Source of the DNA: Aedes albopictus
Taxonomy: Eukaryota > Arthropoda > Insecta > Diptera > Culicidae
Direction: 5' to 3'
Assembly (NCBI RefSeq): GCF_035046485.1
Contig: NC_085137.1
Location: 312,491,164-312,555,163 of the forward strand
DNA length: 64,000 nucleotides
The notes beneath the pieces were generated by a model that saw nothing but the letters and a program-made list of their open reading frames with translations, was not told the origin of the DNA and did not search any database. Position 1 is the stretch's first letter. Every line of letters starts with the position of its first letter. Positions 1 through 9,175 of this stretch are shown piece after piece. The translations under genes and the position numbers were made by a program.

Positions 1-91
1 AGCTTCATTTCCAATGCGAAAATAATTGATTTCCCTGGAATCTTGACAATAATTAATGATTTATAGTTCATTTCTTCGGCAGAGTTGTTTA
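1..91. other. Short flank, nothing recognised
   Basis: AT-rich sequence before the Helitron 5' end. I see no ORF, repeat or RNA gene in it. Its last base is an A, as expected of an A|T Helitron target. Confidence 0.4.
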
Positions 92-102
92 TCAATACAT
101 AC

Positions 103-215
103 AAAAGTCAATGTATGTATGATTGTATGTTTATATGCTTGTAGGTATGTTATATGTTTGTATGTTTGTCTATTTGTATGTTGATATGTATGTACGTATG
201 TATATATGTATCAAT
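103..215 (+). repeat. TATG/TGTA microsatellite
   Basis: Imperfect TATG, TTTG and TATA tetranucleotides directly inside the Helitron 5' end. The right-hand Helitron has the complementary CATA-rich stretch in the same place (60.51-60.57 kb), so the microsatellite belongs to the element. Confidence 0.75.
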
Positions 216-239
216 GTACCGGCATAACTCTGGAATGCG

Positions 240-1173
240 TCAAGAAATTTCAATCAAATTTGGCATATACATTCCTTAGGATGTGAAGGTGGTAGTAGGG
301 GTATTGGAATTCAAGATGGCGGCTTAGGTTCCAAGATGGCGGTCAAAACTCCAGAATATATGCTTTTTAACGGCAATGCTGCTTCGGATACTATGCAATA
401 TGGGCATCTATCGATCGGGCTTCATAAGTAGAACTTAAAAATGAGTACCCGACGCCATTTTGAAATCCAATATGGCGAACCATATCCAAGATGGCGACCA
501 TGGAATGGTAGTTTGATATGTAATACCTTGCAATATGGGTATCTATCGATCGGGCTTGATGAGTAGAAGTCAAAAATCGATATTTAACGCCATTTTTAAA
601 TCCAAGATGGCGGACCATAATCCAATATGGCGGTCACGGAATGAGAGTTTTAGCTATGATACTATGCAATATGGGTATCTATCGATCGGGCTTCATTAGT
701 AGAACTCAAAAATGAATATCCGACGGCATTTTGAAATACAAGATGGCGGATCATATCCAAGATGGCAGCCACGGAATGGTAGATTCAGCTATGATACCAT
801 GCAATATGGGTATCTATCGATCGGGCTTCATGAGTAGAAGTCAAAAATCGATATTTAACATAATTTTAAATCCAAGATGGCGGACCATATTCAAGATGGC
901 GGCCACGGAAAGAGAGTTTGAGCAATGATGCCATGCAATATGAGTATTTATCGATCGGGCTTCATTGGTAGAACTCTAAAATAAATATCCGATGCCATTT
1001 TGAAATCCAAGATGTCTGACCATATCCAAGGTATCTATCGATCGGGCTTCATGAGTAGAAGTCAAAAATCGATATTTGACCCTGTTTTTATATCAAAGAT
1101 GGCAACCATGGAATGGTAGTTTGAGCTATGATACCATGCAATATGGGTATCTATCGATCAGACTTGATGAGTA
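240..1173 (+). repeat. 137-bp satellite, forward orientation (about 6 units)
   Basis: The landmark CTATCGATCGGGCTTSATGA recurs about every 135-137 bp (near 541, 677 and 812). Each unit holds AAGATGGCGG boxes and the ATGCAATATGGGTATC motif. These units differ from one another more than those at 53.4-60.4 kb. They are the reverse complement of that array. Short ORFs here are accidental, since 137 is not a multiple of 3. Confidence 0.85.
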
Positions 1174-1500
1174 TGGTAGAGTAGTGGGTAGGGTAAACGG
1201 TGGAGAAGGCGGTATGGTAGAGGGTTTGGGTGTAGGATACAGTAGAGGGAGTGGAGTAGAAAGTTAGGGTAGAGGATAGGGTAGACGGTAGGGAAGTGGG
1301 TAGGATAGAGAGTTGGGTTGAGGGTGCGAAAAGGTTAGGGTAGAGAGTAGGGTAGACGATACGATTAAACACAATATAGACAAGAGGGTACGGTAAAGGA
1401 TAATGCAGTGGTTATGGTAGAATATAGGGTAGAGGGTATGGCAGATGGTAGGGTTTAAGGTTATAATAGAGGGTTAAAGGGCTAGAGAGTGGAATGAAGA
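1174..1500 (+). repeat. GGGTAG-rich degenerate purine array
   Basis: Irregular repetition of GGGTAG, GGGTAGAG and AGAGGGT on the plus strand with hardly any cytosine. The period is irregular (6-12 bp). It begins exactly where the satellite ends. The strand asymmetry is strong, but the words are not a telomeric repeat. Confidence 0.7.
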
Positions 1501-1509
1501 ATTGAGATG

Positions 1510-2335
1510 AGATTAGATGAGTTGAGGTTTTTTTTTCGAGATACCTTCAAGAATTCTTTCCAGGATTTCTTCAGGTGTTCCTTTCGAGAATCTTCCCAGG
1601 TTTATTCCAAGGATTCCTTCAGATATTGCTTCCGAGATTGCTGTGATTCTTTTAGTTATTCTTTTCTGCATTCGTTCTGGGATTTGTGCTGGAATTGTTT
1701 CAGAGATTCCTTCCCGGATTCCTGCTGTGACTCTTTAAGGAATTCCTCCCGAAAGAAAAATATGAAAAAATATAGATTTCTTCCGAGATTTTTTTCAGGC
1801 AATCCTAGATCATAGAGACATCTTCTATGGGTCTTACAGTAATACCTGCTCAGCTTCTGACCGGCAGGACCAGAAGTCATCAGGAATCATGATCATCTTT
1901 CTAAGAATTCCATCAGGTATTCTTTACAGGATTCCTTCACGAAAAATTTCGGAGTTTAATGCCAGAATTTCTTTAGAAAATCCTGAAAGGATTCTTTCAG
2001 AAATTTTAACCACCGTTCTTTCATGGAATAACTTCACAGATTCATTTTAGCATTTTAGTATATTTTCAAAGTGTTCTGGCGAAACATATTCAGAGAATCC
2101 TAATGGAATTCTTACTATGAGCCGGGATCCTTGCTAGGAATTTATACAGCAATTCCTCCCGGGATTTCTCCTGTGATTATTTCAGGGATTCCTATCAAGC
2201 TTTCAGCTGAGATTCCCTCAGAATTCTACCAGATATGCCTCTCAGGATTCCTTCAGTAAATTCTTCTCGGGATTCCTTCAGAGATTTCTACCGGGAATGT
2301 TCTTCCCCCCAGCGTTATGTTTTTCAGACTTTTGT
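1510..2335. repeat. Degenerate GATTCCTTCAGG minisatellite
   Basis: Pyrimidine-biased words such as GATTCCTTCAGG, GGATTTCTTC and AATTCCTCCCG recur at roughly 12 or 24 bp with heavy drift. The 102-residue plus-strand ORF and the 74-residue minus-strand ORF here only translate this repeat (runs of FRDSF/SF). The same class recurs at 30.17-31.14 kb, followed there by a related AT-rich flank. Confidence 0.75.
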
Positions 2336-2810
2336 ACGTAATTCTAAATTGCAAATACGTTTGGTTATGCTACACATAGTGAGCACTCTTTATTTGATTT
2401 GTTACAAAAAAATAAATTTGAGGAATGTTGAACACTGCAGTCGAAACTACATGAAATTACAAGAACCATACATTGCATACATTTAGGCGTTTATCGGGTT
2501 ATATTTTTGCCCCAATTTAAAAGTTCTTTTTCTATTCTTTTTGAGTGGTTATCATCTCTCTCGCTTGTTTAGAGCTGTATTGTATCTATACGGATCAAAA
2601 TATAACGATAGTGTAGAAGTTGTGCTGAAATAGAGCTCGAAAAAATTATCAGATATTGAAGACCTACAATGAAGAATTTTTTTGGAACTACACCATAGAC
2701 TTCCATTTTTTTCGTCAAATCATGTTTATTTTATTGGAACTTGACCTTTGATAACAAATTTATTTGAAGATTGGAATTGTGAGACACCTTGGGCGTTAAC
2801 GGGTTAAACG
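2336..2810. other. AT-rich flank of the TTCC repeat, no gene
   Basis: No coding or RNA feature. The words GATCAAAATATAACGATAGT at about 2594 recur as GATCAGAATATAACGATAGT at about 31285, also downstream of a TTCC-type repeat. That suggests the minisatellite and this flank form one larger repeat family. Confidence 0.5.
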
Positions 2811-3158
2811 TGCATTATAACGACATCGTCTCGACAGCAAACAAGCAACTTGGTTTTGTTGTTACGATGAGCCAAGGATTCAGAGACCCACTGTGCTTGA
2901 AGTCATTGTACTGCAGTGTGCTCTGGTACGTTCCATTCTAGAATTTGCTGTGGTATGGTGTCCATTTCACATAAGCTGGATAACTCGAATTGAATCCGTG
3001 CAGAAGAAATTCGTGCGATATGCTCTGAGAAATCTTCCCTGGTGTGATCCGGAAAACCTGTCGTTTATTGGGGATCGATACTCTGGAGGACCGGCGTTAT
3101 GCGTCGCAAGCCACTTTTGTTGCAAAATTGCTCAAAGGTGGAATCGATTCGCATAACA
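2811..3158 (+). pseudogene. LINE reverse-transcriptase C-terminal fragment
   Basis: The translation contains a block typical of the RT tail of Jockey/I/R1-type LINEs: KQLGFV near 2850, then SILEFAVVWCPFH, RIESVQKKFVRYAL and NLPWCDPENL, then DRRYASQATFVAKLL in another frame. At least two frame changes are needed to read through, so it is dead. About 110 residues remain, with no catalytic domain or endonuclease. The fragment stops at 3158, where a CAGTGTTTCCCAAACT end begins. What is seen is the conserved ending; the exact clade is inference. Confidence 0.7.
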
Positions 3159-3300
3159 CAGTGTTTCCCAAACTTTTAGGAGGTATCGCCCCCTTGGAGC
3201 TGAAGAAAAACATTTTCGCCCCCCTACGTTTTATAAGTAAAATGCTGAAAATATACTTTATTCAAAACCCAGCATTTTAAGATACTGTGGTACTTCATGT
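3159..3300 (+). mobile_element. hAT-like terminus (one end only)
   Basis: CAGTGTTTCCCAAACTTTT resembles the CAGNGTTTCCCAAACT ends of many hAT transposons and breaks into the LINE fragment. I could not find the complementary right end in the next kilobase, so the other boundary is unknown. Confidence 0.4.
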
Positions 3301-3835
3301 ATCCCGCTCTCATTTTGATTTCTTTGAATTATAAACGCATTGATTTTTCACAAATAATATTATTTTAGCTTCATTAATCAGGTTTGACTGGTTCAGCTCA
3401 GCTCCAGAAATAGTAATCCAAATTCAGAATGATCGAAGATTGGAGATCAATTATCAAAACTCAGTGATTGAGAATTCAGAAATAGTCTGACCCAAATTGA
3501 AAAGCCAACTATCGACTGAGGATTCTGGAAACCTGCTACGATTCTCCTAGAAACCTGGGACGAGAAATCCGAAAGCTTGGAAGACGTATTAAATATCGAA
3601 ACGTCGGATGAAGGAGAATGTCTGATCATTTGATAGCAATTGCGACTGCCAAGCCGAAAATCGTCCCAGAATTTCCTTGGTTTTAATTAAATTGTCGATT
3701 AAGCAGTCCTGACTAGGTTGTGACGCTAAATTTCTGGAAAGTTTTCAAATTGACACTAAGTAATAATCAAAGTTTTGAATTCCTCCGGAAATATTTTCTA
3801 ACACTAAGTGGCAAATAAAATCAAACAAGACAAGA
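3301..3835. other. AT-rich stretch, nothing recognised
   Basis: No ORF of note, no tRNA-like boxes and no clear repeat. It may be the interior of the hAT-like element or old intergenic DNA. Confidence 0.3.
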
Positions 3836-3837
3836 GT

Positions 3838-4015
3838 ATGACGCGATGGTGAAAACACGTGACTTTCAGTCCGTGAACTTGGGGTCGAATTCCGCTCCCA
3901 ACAATCTAAAAGAGGTGAGTGCTCCTTACAAAGCGAAAATAAAGCCGTGGGTCTCAGGAGAAGCTAGCTTCGGGCTAAATTTCTTTCGTAGAGATAAAAG
4001 GATTAGAGTAGCCTT
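3838..4015 (+). mobile_element. Old tRNA-headed SINE copy
   Basis: Aligns by eye to the better copy at 4161-4337: GATGGTGAAAACACGTGACT (A-box region), GGGGTCGAATTCC (B box), then GCGAAAATAAAGCCGTGGGT, AGCTAGCTTCGGGCTAAA and a GATAAAAGG tail. The many substitutions suggest an older insertion of the same family. Confidence 0.65.
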
Positions 4016-4160
4016 TATGATTTTCGATGAGTGTCGTGAATCTCATCACAGACAGTACGGAAGTTTCCTCGCCAGTTGTCAAGAGATGCGTCTGAAATTT
4101 CAGGTTTTTATTAAAATTTTATTAACACCTCTTAATTTGAAATTAGAAAAAAAAACTTGT

Positions 4161-4337
4161 GGAGCGGACCTGGTGTGATGGTTAAAACACTTGACTATCA
4201 CGCCGGGGACCTGGGATCGAATCCCACTCCCGACAAACTCGCAAAATTTGAGTTCTTCCTTCGGAAGGGAAGTAAAGCGTGGGTCCCGAGATGAACTAGC
4301 CTAGGGCTAAAAATCTCGTTAATACAGATAAAAAAAC
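4161..4337 (+). mobile_element. tRNA-derived SINE (family S1)
   Basis: Pol III promoter layout: A box TGGTGTGATGG at about 4171 and B box GGATCGAATCC at about 4211, then a conserved body (AAGCGTGGGTCCCGAGATGA, CTAGCCTAGGGCTAAA) and an A-rich GATAAAAAAA tail. A reverse copy lies at 40.01-40.19 kb. It is not a functional tRNA: no clover-leaf closes beyond the T arm. The layout resembles mosquito SINEs such as Feilai, but I do not assign it firmly. Confidence 0.8.
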
Positions 4338-5191
4338 CCCAGATTAATCAACCTAGTGGTGATAGCGCCTTTCTCGTCGAATATGTACTCTAAGACATTT
4401 CCGTCGCCATAAGTCGAAGTATTCCTGAATCCTGAAAAAAACTCTAGAATGGAACAAATATCATTTTCTTCTTTTGTCACAGTGCTCGTTCGTCAATGAG
4501 GGGGTGGAGTTGATAAATAATAAATGTATTTGATGAAAAAAATACTCAAACAATTAAGCAAAACCGCTTAATTCATCGGGTTTGGTAGGAAATTATCTGG
4601 AGGACTCTTCACCTTAAAATTTAAAAATTTATTGGTTTATTCATTTGTGGCCTTCCTCAAAATATTGAATTCCGACCCAAAATTTCCAAGGGGGGACCCC
4701 TCTTGACTTAAGAGAAAATCGAAATTTGTGTCAGCCTTGTTCAGAAAAGTAAGAACCTTATCAAAGCCATAATCGATTTTGGAATCTTATTGATGGCTCA
4801 TATTCCTATGTTATATATTATGTTCAATGTATAAGCAGAGCTGAATAATATTAATCCTCTCAGTTAACTGCTTGACCACCTTCACTAGCACTGGATGTCG
4901 AACATTATCAAGACATTTCAGTATTTTTTTTCTGCACAGTTTAGCCTTTACTTTATTATCACTGGTTATACTGCCGTTCTACGCATGATTATCCCATGTT
5001 ATATGGGATTCCCATATAACATGGGACAATTGGGCGTGGAGCGGCAGTATAAGATTCATGTAAAATTTGACAAAAAAAAAAGTCCAAGCAAGTAAAATTT
5101 CCCATATTAAACCCATTTAAATTTCAACCGTATTACAGAGCGCGATGGCTCAACCAGTTGCATCAAAATTGTGCGCAGAAATTTAAGTCGC
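4338..5191 (-). mobile_element. Partial culicine CTTTCTCGT repeat, reverse copy
   Basis: ACCTAGTGGTGATAGCGCCT followed by TTCTCGTCG is the reverse complement of the right end of the 7.8-10.9 kb element. Further words match in reverse order, including CATTTCCGTCG, TCCTGAATCC and, at about 5110-5190, ACAGAGCGCGA and TTGTGCGCAGAAATTTAA. The tandem 155-bp units are absent, so this is a deleted or solo-end copy. A 77-bp palindrome sits inside it. Confidence 0.65.
4971..5047. mobile_element. 77-bp palindromic mini-MITE with TA duplication
   Basis: Ends CTGCCGTTC and its complement are flanked by TA on both sides. The centre is a near-perfect hairpin, CCCATGTTATATGGGA followed by its mirror. It has the structure of a minimal Tc1/mariner-type MITE. 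Confidence 0.6.
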
Positions 5192-5202
5192 AAAAGGGGA
5201 TT

Positions 5203-6060
5203 TTTTTTATTCTTAGCAACTTAACCTATTTTACAGCTCTTTTGTCCACTAGGCACTACGTGAGCGATTCCAATTGGCGGCTGCACTTACACTTGTACAG
5301 TGCCTAAATGTACTCTATTATATTCAGGGATGGGAACACTCACTTGCAAAGAGTTACACTCACTTGCTATTTTCTCAGCTCAGAAGCGTGCAATCAAGAA
5401 ACGATGTATGGACGACTTTTGTGTTTTGGTTTTGTCTAAAACTTTGCCGAATATAGTAAGGGTCGCCCACGCATACCAAAGTCGTGACAGAGCTGTGAAA
5501 GCGACTCTCCACGAGGTGAGTGTAATTTATATTCACGTCGTGGAGAGTTGCCTTCGCAGCTCCCTCACGACTTCGGTATGCGTGTGCGACTCCTACTCTA
5601 TTCGGCAAACTTATAGACAAAACCATAAGGCAAAAGTCGTCCATACATCGTTTCTTGATTGCACGCATCTGAGCTCAGAAAATAGCAAGTGAGTATAACT
5701 CTTTGCAAGTGAGTGTTCCCATTCTTGATTATATTCTTATTCAACTATATCGAACTGGTTTGCCTTTGTGCTGCTTTCACTTTTCTTCCCTGTCCTTGGT
5801 AGAATGATGAGCACGATGATGAAATGATGTATGGTTGTTGTTCCTTTTCCAGTCCGATTGGGGGTCGTCCATTATGGGTTGCATTTAGCCGATATCCAAT
5901 TATCCGGGTCCGTTTGAGCTATGAGAGCTCAGAAGAGGGTCAAGTGCCAGCCGCTCTCGGGGGGAAGAGCAACTGACGAAGTGCCGGGAATAGGATCGAA
6001 CCCATGACCATCCGCTTATGAAGCGAACGTGTAGCCACTGCGCCACGGGCCCCGGCAATC
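5203..6060 (-). mobile_element. tRNA-headed SINE (family S2), split by a foldback element
   Basis: Read on the minus strand it starts GGGGCCCGTGGCGCAGTGGC (A-box region) and continues to GGGTTCGATCC (B box). After a body of about 300 bp it ends in a poly(A) tail (T-run at 5203-5208). The 11-bp TSD AAAAGGGGATT flanks it at 5192-5202 and 6061-6071, so this is a full-length retroposition. A 402-bp foldback element at 5326-5727 interrupts it; removing that leaves about 450 bp. A second copy lies at 26.40-26.83 kb and shows the uninterrupted order. Confidence 0.85.
5326..5727. mobile_element. 402-bp foldback (fully palindromic) element, 9-bp TSD
   Basis: The arms run almost to the centre. GGGAACACTCACTTGCAAAG at the left is mirrored by CTTTGCAAGTGAGTGTTCCC at the right, and likewise ACGATGTATGGACGAC and its complement. 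The TSD ATTATATTC flanks it at 5317-5325 and 5728-5736. The related SINE near 26.5 kb gives the empty site. The long ORFs on both strands (130 and 97 residues) only reflect the palindrome. A transcript could fold into a long hairpin of about 190 bp. Confidence 0.85.
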
Positions 6061-6071
6061 AAAAGGGGATT

Positions 6072-6475
6072 GATGCTATAAAATTAAAATTTTCCCATAC
6101 AACGTTGATCCATCCTACTGTATAATTCGTCCCCTTAATGCTAGAACTAGGTAACTCGAAAATCATAGTTTCGAGAAAAACGACTTTGAAAATTTGACAA
6201 TTTTTCATGCAGTTGTTCCAAAGGTATGGAGCCTTGAAAATGATTATTTTTCGCATGTATTGCTTATTCAGCTTCTACTCTTTCTGCTACAGGAAAAGTT
6301 TTGAACTATTTTGGTTTAAACTTTTGATAAAAACAATAAATAGTTAAAAAATTGTCGAGTTACCTATTTATAGCACTCAAAATGCAACATAAATAATGGA
6401 GGAGATGTACTGAGATACCTAGTTCTTACCACTATTGATATCATACTTTTCAATTTTCTTGTTACAGTATGCAAA
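6072..6475. other. AT-rich stretch, nothing recognised
   Basis: No coding or structural feature. The 65-residue minus-strand ORF at 6059-6256 has no recognisable motif and starts in the SINE boundary. Confidence 0.35.
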
Positions 6476-6848
6476 TTTAAGCCATTGCCTATGTTTAGGC
6501 GTTATTCGTGGTTTAGAGAATTTTAATCCTAAAATAACTTAAAAAGTATATAATTTGTAAGAATTTGGACAACATATTCGAAATCAGTAACCCCGAATTT
6601 AGTAAGTAAGGGTATTTTCAACACAAATGAACATTGATCACTGACATGATCAATGTTACCCCAAATCAACAAAATCAAAAATTAGATTTAAAAACCTATT
6701 TAAACATGTTTTAAAGTTTTACAATACTTTTTCGAGTAGCTTAACACATAATCAGAGGACCAGTACTTGTTTCATGTAACGTTTGCTTTAACAAGAGAAT
6801 TATTCAAGAAAGATCGAAAATTCTGATCAATGTTACCCCGGATTATGG
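6476..6848 (-). mobile_element. TA-MITE 'X', truncated minus-strand copy
   Basis: The right end CCCCGGATTATGG followed by TA matches the terminus of the full 782-bp copy at 47165-47946. Internal words match too: GATCAATGTTACCCC, CAGAGGACCAGTACTTG, TAAGAATTTGGACAACATAT. The left end stops mid-element near TTAAGCCATTGCCTATG, so about half is present. Confidence 0.8.
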
Positions 6849-7021
6849 TATATTTATTAGTTCATAGCCATCGCTAGAACAGAAATGAATTGAAAAAGCC
6901 GATTCCCTTCCTTCCACCTTTCATAGCACAGTGTCAATGTACATATCATATAACGCCTACGAATAATGCAATCAAGCGAACTATGTCGCAATATCTTCAG
7001 AATAATAAATACACTAATATA

Positions 7022-7196
7022 CAAGGGGAATGACATATCCTTTTCTAACCGGAATATTCTCATTTATCCGTTTCTAACCGTCGCTAACCGCATCTAACTT
7101 CTGCTCACTTAGTAGCTCGCTTAGCAACGGTTAGCTACGGTTAGAAACGGATAAATGCGGATATTCCGGTTAGAAAAAGATATGTCATTCCCCTTG
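7022..7196. mobile_element. 175-bp hAT-type MITE with 8-bp TSD
   Basis: Terminal inverted repeat CAAGGGGAATGACATATC. Direct repeats CTAATATA lie at 7014-7021 and 7197-7204. The interior is a clustered palindrome of CTAACCGTNGCTAACCG words. The 8-bp duplication points to a hAT transposase acting in trans. Confidence 0.85.
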
Positions 7197-7204
7197 CTAA
7201 TATA

Positions 7205-7560
7205 TCACCTTACACGCCTGGCAACCACGCACCTATGTTGCCAACCATACGCTACCAGCACTCCTACATCCGCATGAATTTGTGCAGACGCAAAGGTATA
7301 TTCGATCTAATGTGGATACAAATGATTGCAATCATCACTACCTTCCCCTTCCCCACATCGACTTGAAACTTGACGTGGCAGGCGCCATTGTCGCCTAAAA
7401 ATAGAAGAACATGATCAACACTCACACACCGAAGATGCTCGCTTAGTCCCCGGCAGATATCTCATTGGTTCTTTGTGTGAGTGTAGCCGGTCTGGCGATT
7501 CTGGAGTTAGCATCCACGGGCGGTCAATCAAGCTGAAGCTCAAGCTATTACGGATCGGAT
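7205..7560 (+). mobile_element. LINE-type 3' tail fragment (family T)
   Basis: Shares words with other copies near 9.7-10.1, 29.9-30.15 and 40.4-41.05 kb: CTACCTTCCCCTTCCCCAC, GACGTGGCAGGCGCCATTGT, CTCATTGGTTCTTTGTGTGA, CGGGCGGTCAATCAAGC. It ends in AAGCTGAAGCTCAAGC, the GCTCAA-type tail. No coding sequence. Confidence 0.55.
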
Positions 7561-7795
7561 TTATTTATGAAAAGTTCAAACTTTTATGATAAAATTTCAT
7601 TGCAATTGTTAGTATAATTGCTCGAGATTCTAATATTTATGGAAAATTACTATGGTTGTTTAGTGTTATCTAAAATATGATTTTTTGCTAAAGAATGTTT
7701 TTATTTATGCATGGTGTCTTTGTAAGGTAATATAAAAGTTCAACAAACTAACTTACCGGAGTCGCGCGAACAGAATTAACATGCCAAATGTTAAA
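7561..7795. other. AT-rich spacer, nothing recognised
   Basis: No ORF or repeat identified between the LINE tail and the start of the GCCTTTCTCGT repeat. Confidence 0.35.
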
Positions 7796-7928
7796 TATAT
7801 TTTTGCCTTTCTCGTACACTAAGTGTACTGGAAAGGCTATATGTTCACTCCAAAAATGACTTTTTGATAGAAGGCCCGGAGGGTCAAGTCACATATACCA
7901 ATCAACTCAGCTCGACGAATTGAGGTGA

Positions 7929-7992
7929 TGTCTGTGTGTGTGTATGTATGTGTGTGTGTGTGTGTATGTGTGTGTGTGAGTATGTGTGTGTA
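7929..7992 (+). repeat. TG/TATG microsatellite
   Basis: GTGTGTGTGTATGTATGTGT-type simple repeat inside the culicine repeat. Confidence 0.9.
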
Positions 7993-9175
7993 CAAAAAAA
8001 ACTCACATCACTTTTTGGCAGTAAACCTCAACCGATTTTAATGACCGACGGTTCATTCGACGCGGAATCTGGTCTCATTGTTTCCTATTAAAAATGGTTC
8101 GAATCGGTTCAGCCGTTCCGGAGTTATGGCCATTTAGGTGTTCCGGGACGGTACCCCAGGAAGGGGCCAGATATGAAAATGTTACAAAACCATGCATGCG
8201 ACACATCAGACCGCGGCTTTTTCGATAACCTGGCGGACGGTAAGCAGGAAAATAGTATCAGGCTATATCTGAACCGGTAGTGTTCCGGAATCGGTTCCGG
8301 ATGTCCCGCCGGAAATGGCAAATTATAAAAGTGAGCCAAATCTATGCGACACATCAAATAGCAGCTTTTTCGATAACCTGATGAACAGTGAGTAGGAAAA
8401 TAGCCTTTGATCAAGCAGAGACTACCGGTTGTGTTCCAGAACCGGTTCCGGGTGCCTCGAGGGAAGTGGCCAAATATAAAATTGAACCAAACCCATGCAT
8501 GCGAAACATTAAATCGCGGCTCTTTGGATAACCTGATGAACGGTTAGCAATAAAATGAATTCAGACTATATTTAGGAAAACCAGTAGTATTCCGGAATCG
8601 GTTCCGTGTGTCCCGCTGGAAGTGGTTAAATGTAGATGGGAACCAAACCCATGCGTGCGACACATTAAATAGCAGCTTTTTCGATAACCTGAAGAATAAT
8701 AAGCATGAGAATAGCCCTAGATCACAGCACAGACTACCGGTAGTGTTCCGAAACCAGTTCCGGGTGCCACGCCGGAAATGGCCAAATATAAAAGTGAACC
8801 AAACCTTAGACCAAACCCATGCACGCGACACATCAAATAATGGATTTTTGGATAACTTAGTGAACGGTAAGCAGGAAAATAGCCTTAGATCACAGCGAGA
8901 CTACCGATAGTGCTTTGGAATCGGTTCCGGATGTCCCTCCGGAAGCGGTCAAATATAAAAGTGAACCAAACCCATGCATGCGACACATCAAATCGCGGCT
9001 CTTTAGATAACCTGATGAACGGATAGCAAGAAAATGGTTTCAGACCATATTTGGTACAACCAGCATTATTCCGGAACCGGTTCCGGTTGTCCCGCTGGAA
9101 GTGATCAGATGCATATGAGAGCCAACCCCATGTGTGCGACACATTAAATCGCGGCTATTTTGATAACCTGATGAA

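Larger units (their letters stand above)
92..1173 (+). mobile_element. Helitron 5' end carrying the 137-bp satellite (3' side lost)
   Basis: The sequence begins TCAATACATACAAAAGTCAA directly after an A. This matches the 5' terminus of the large Helitron on the minus strand near 60.59 kb (TCTATATATATAAAAGTCAA), and Helitrons start with TC inserted after A. It then passes through a TATG-rich stretch, a block mentioning a squeezed CATAACTCTGGAATGCG motif, and about six satellite units, in the same order as the right-hand copy. The satellite stops abruptly at about 1173, where a GGGTAG-rich array takes over, so no 3' hairpin/CTAG end is present. No Rep/helicase coding sequence is seen, so it is non-autonomous and truncated. 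Confidence 0.7.

Noticed and set aside
4161..4240. Functional tRNA genes at 4.16, 5.98, 26.8, 29.7 and 40.1 kb
   Set aside because: A and B boxes are present but acceptor and anticodon stems do not close, and each is followed by a shared SINE body.
5300..5692. 130-residue plus and 97-residue minus ORFs at 5.3-5.7 kb
   Set aside because: Products of the palindrome; they are near-copies of one another read from opposite strands.
7929..7992. TG microsatellite as an independent feature of interest
   Set aside because: It occurs at a fixed place inside the culicine repeat and is an ordinary component.
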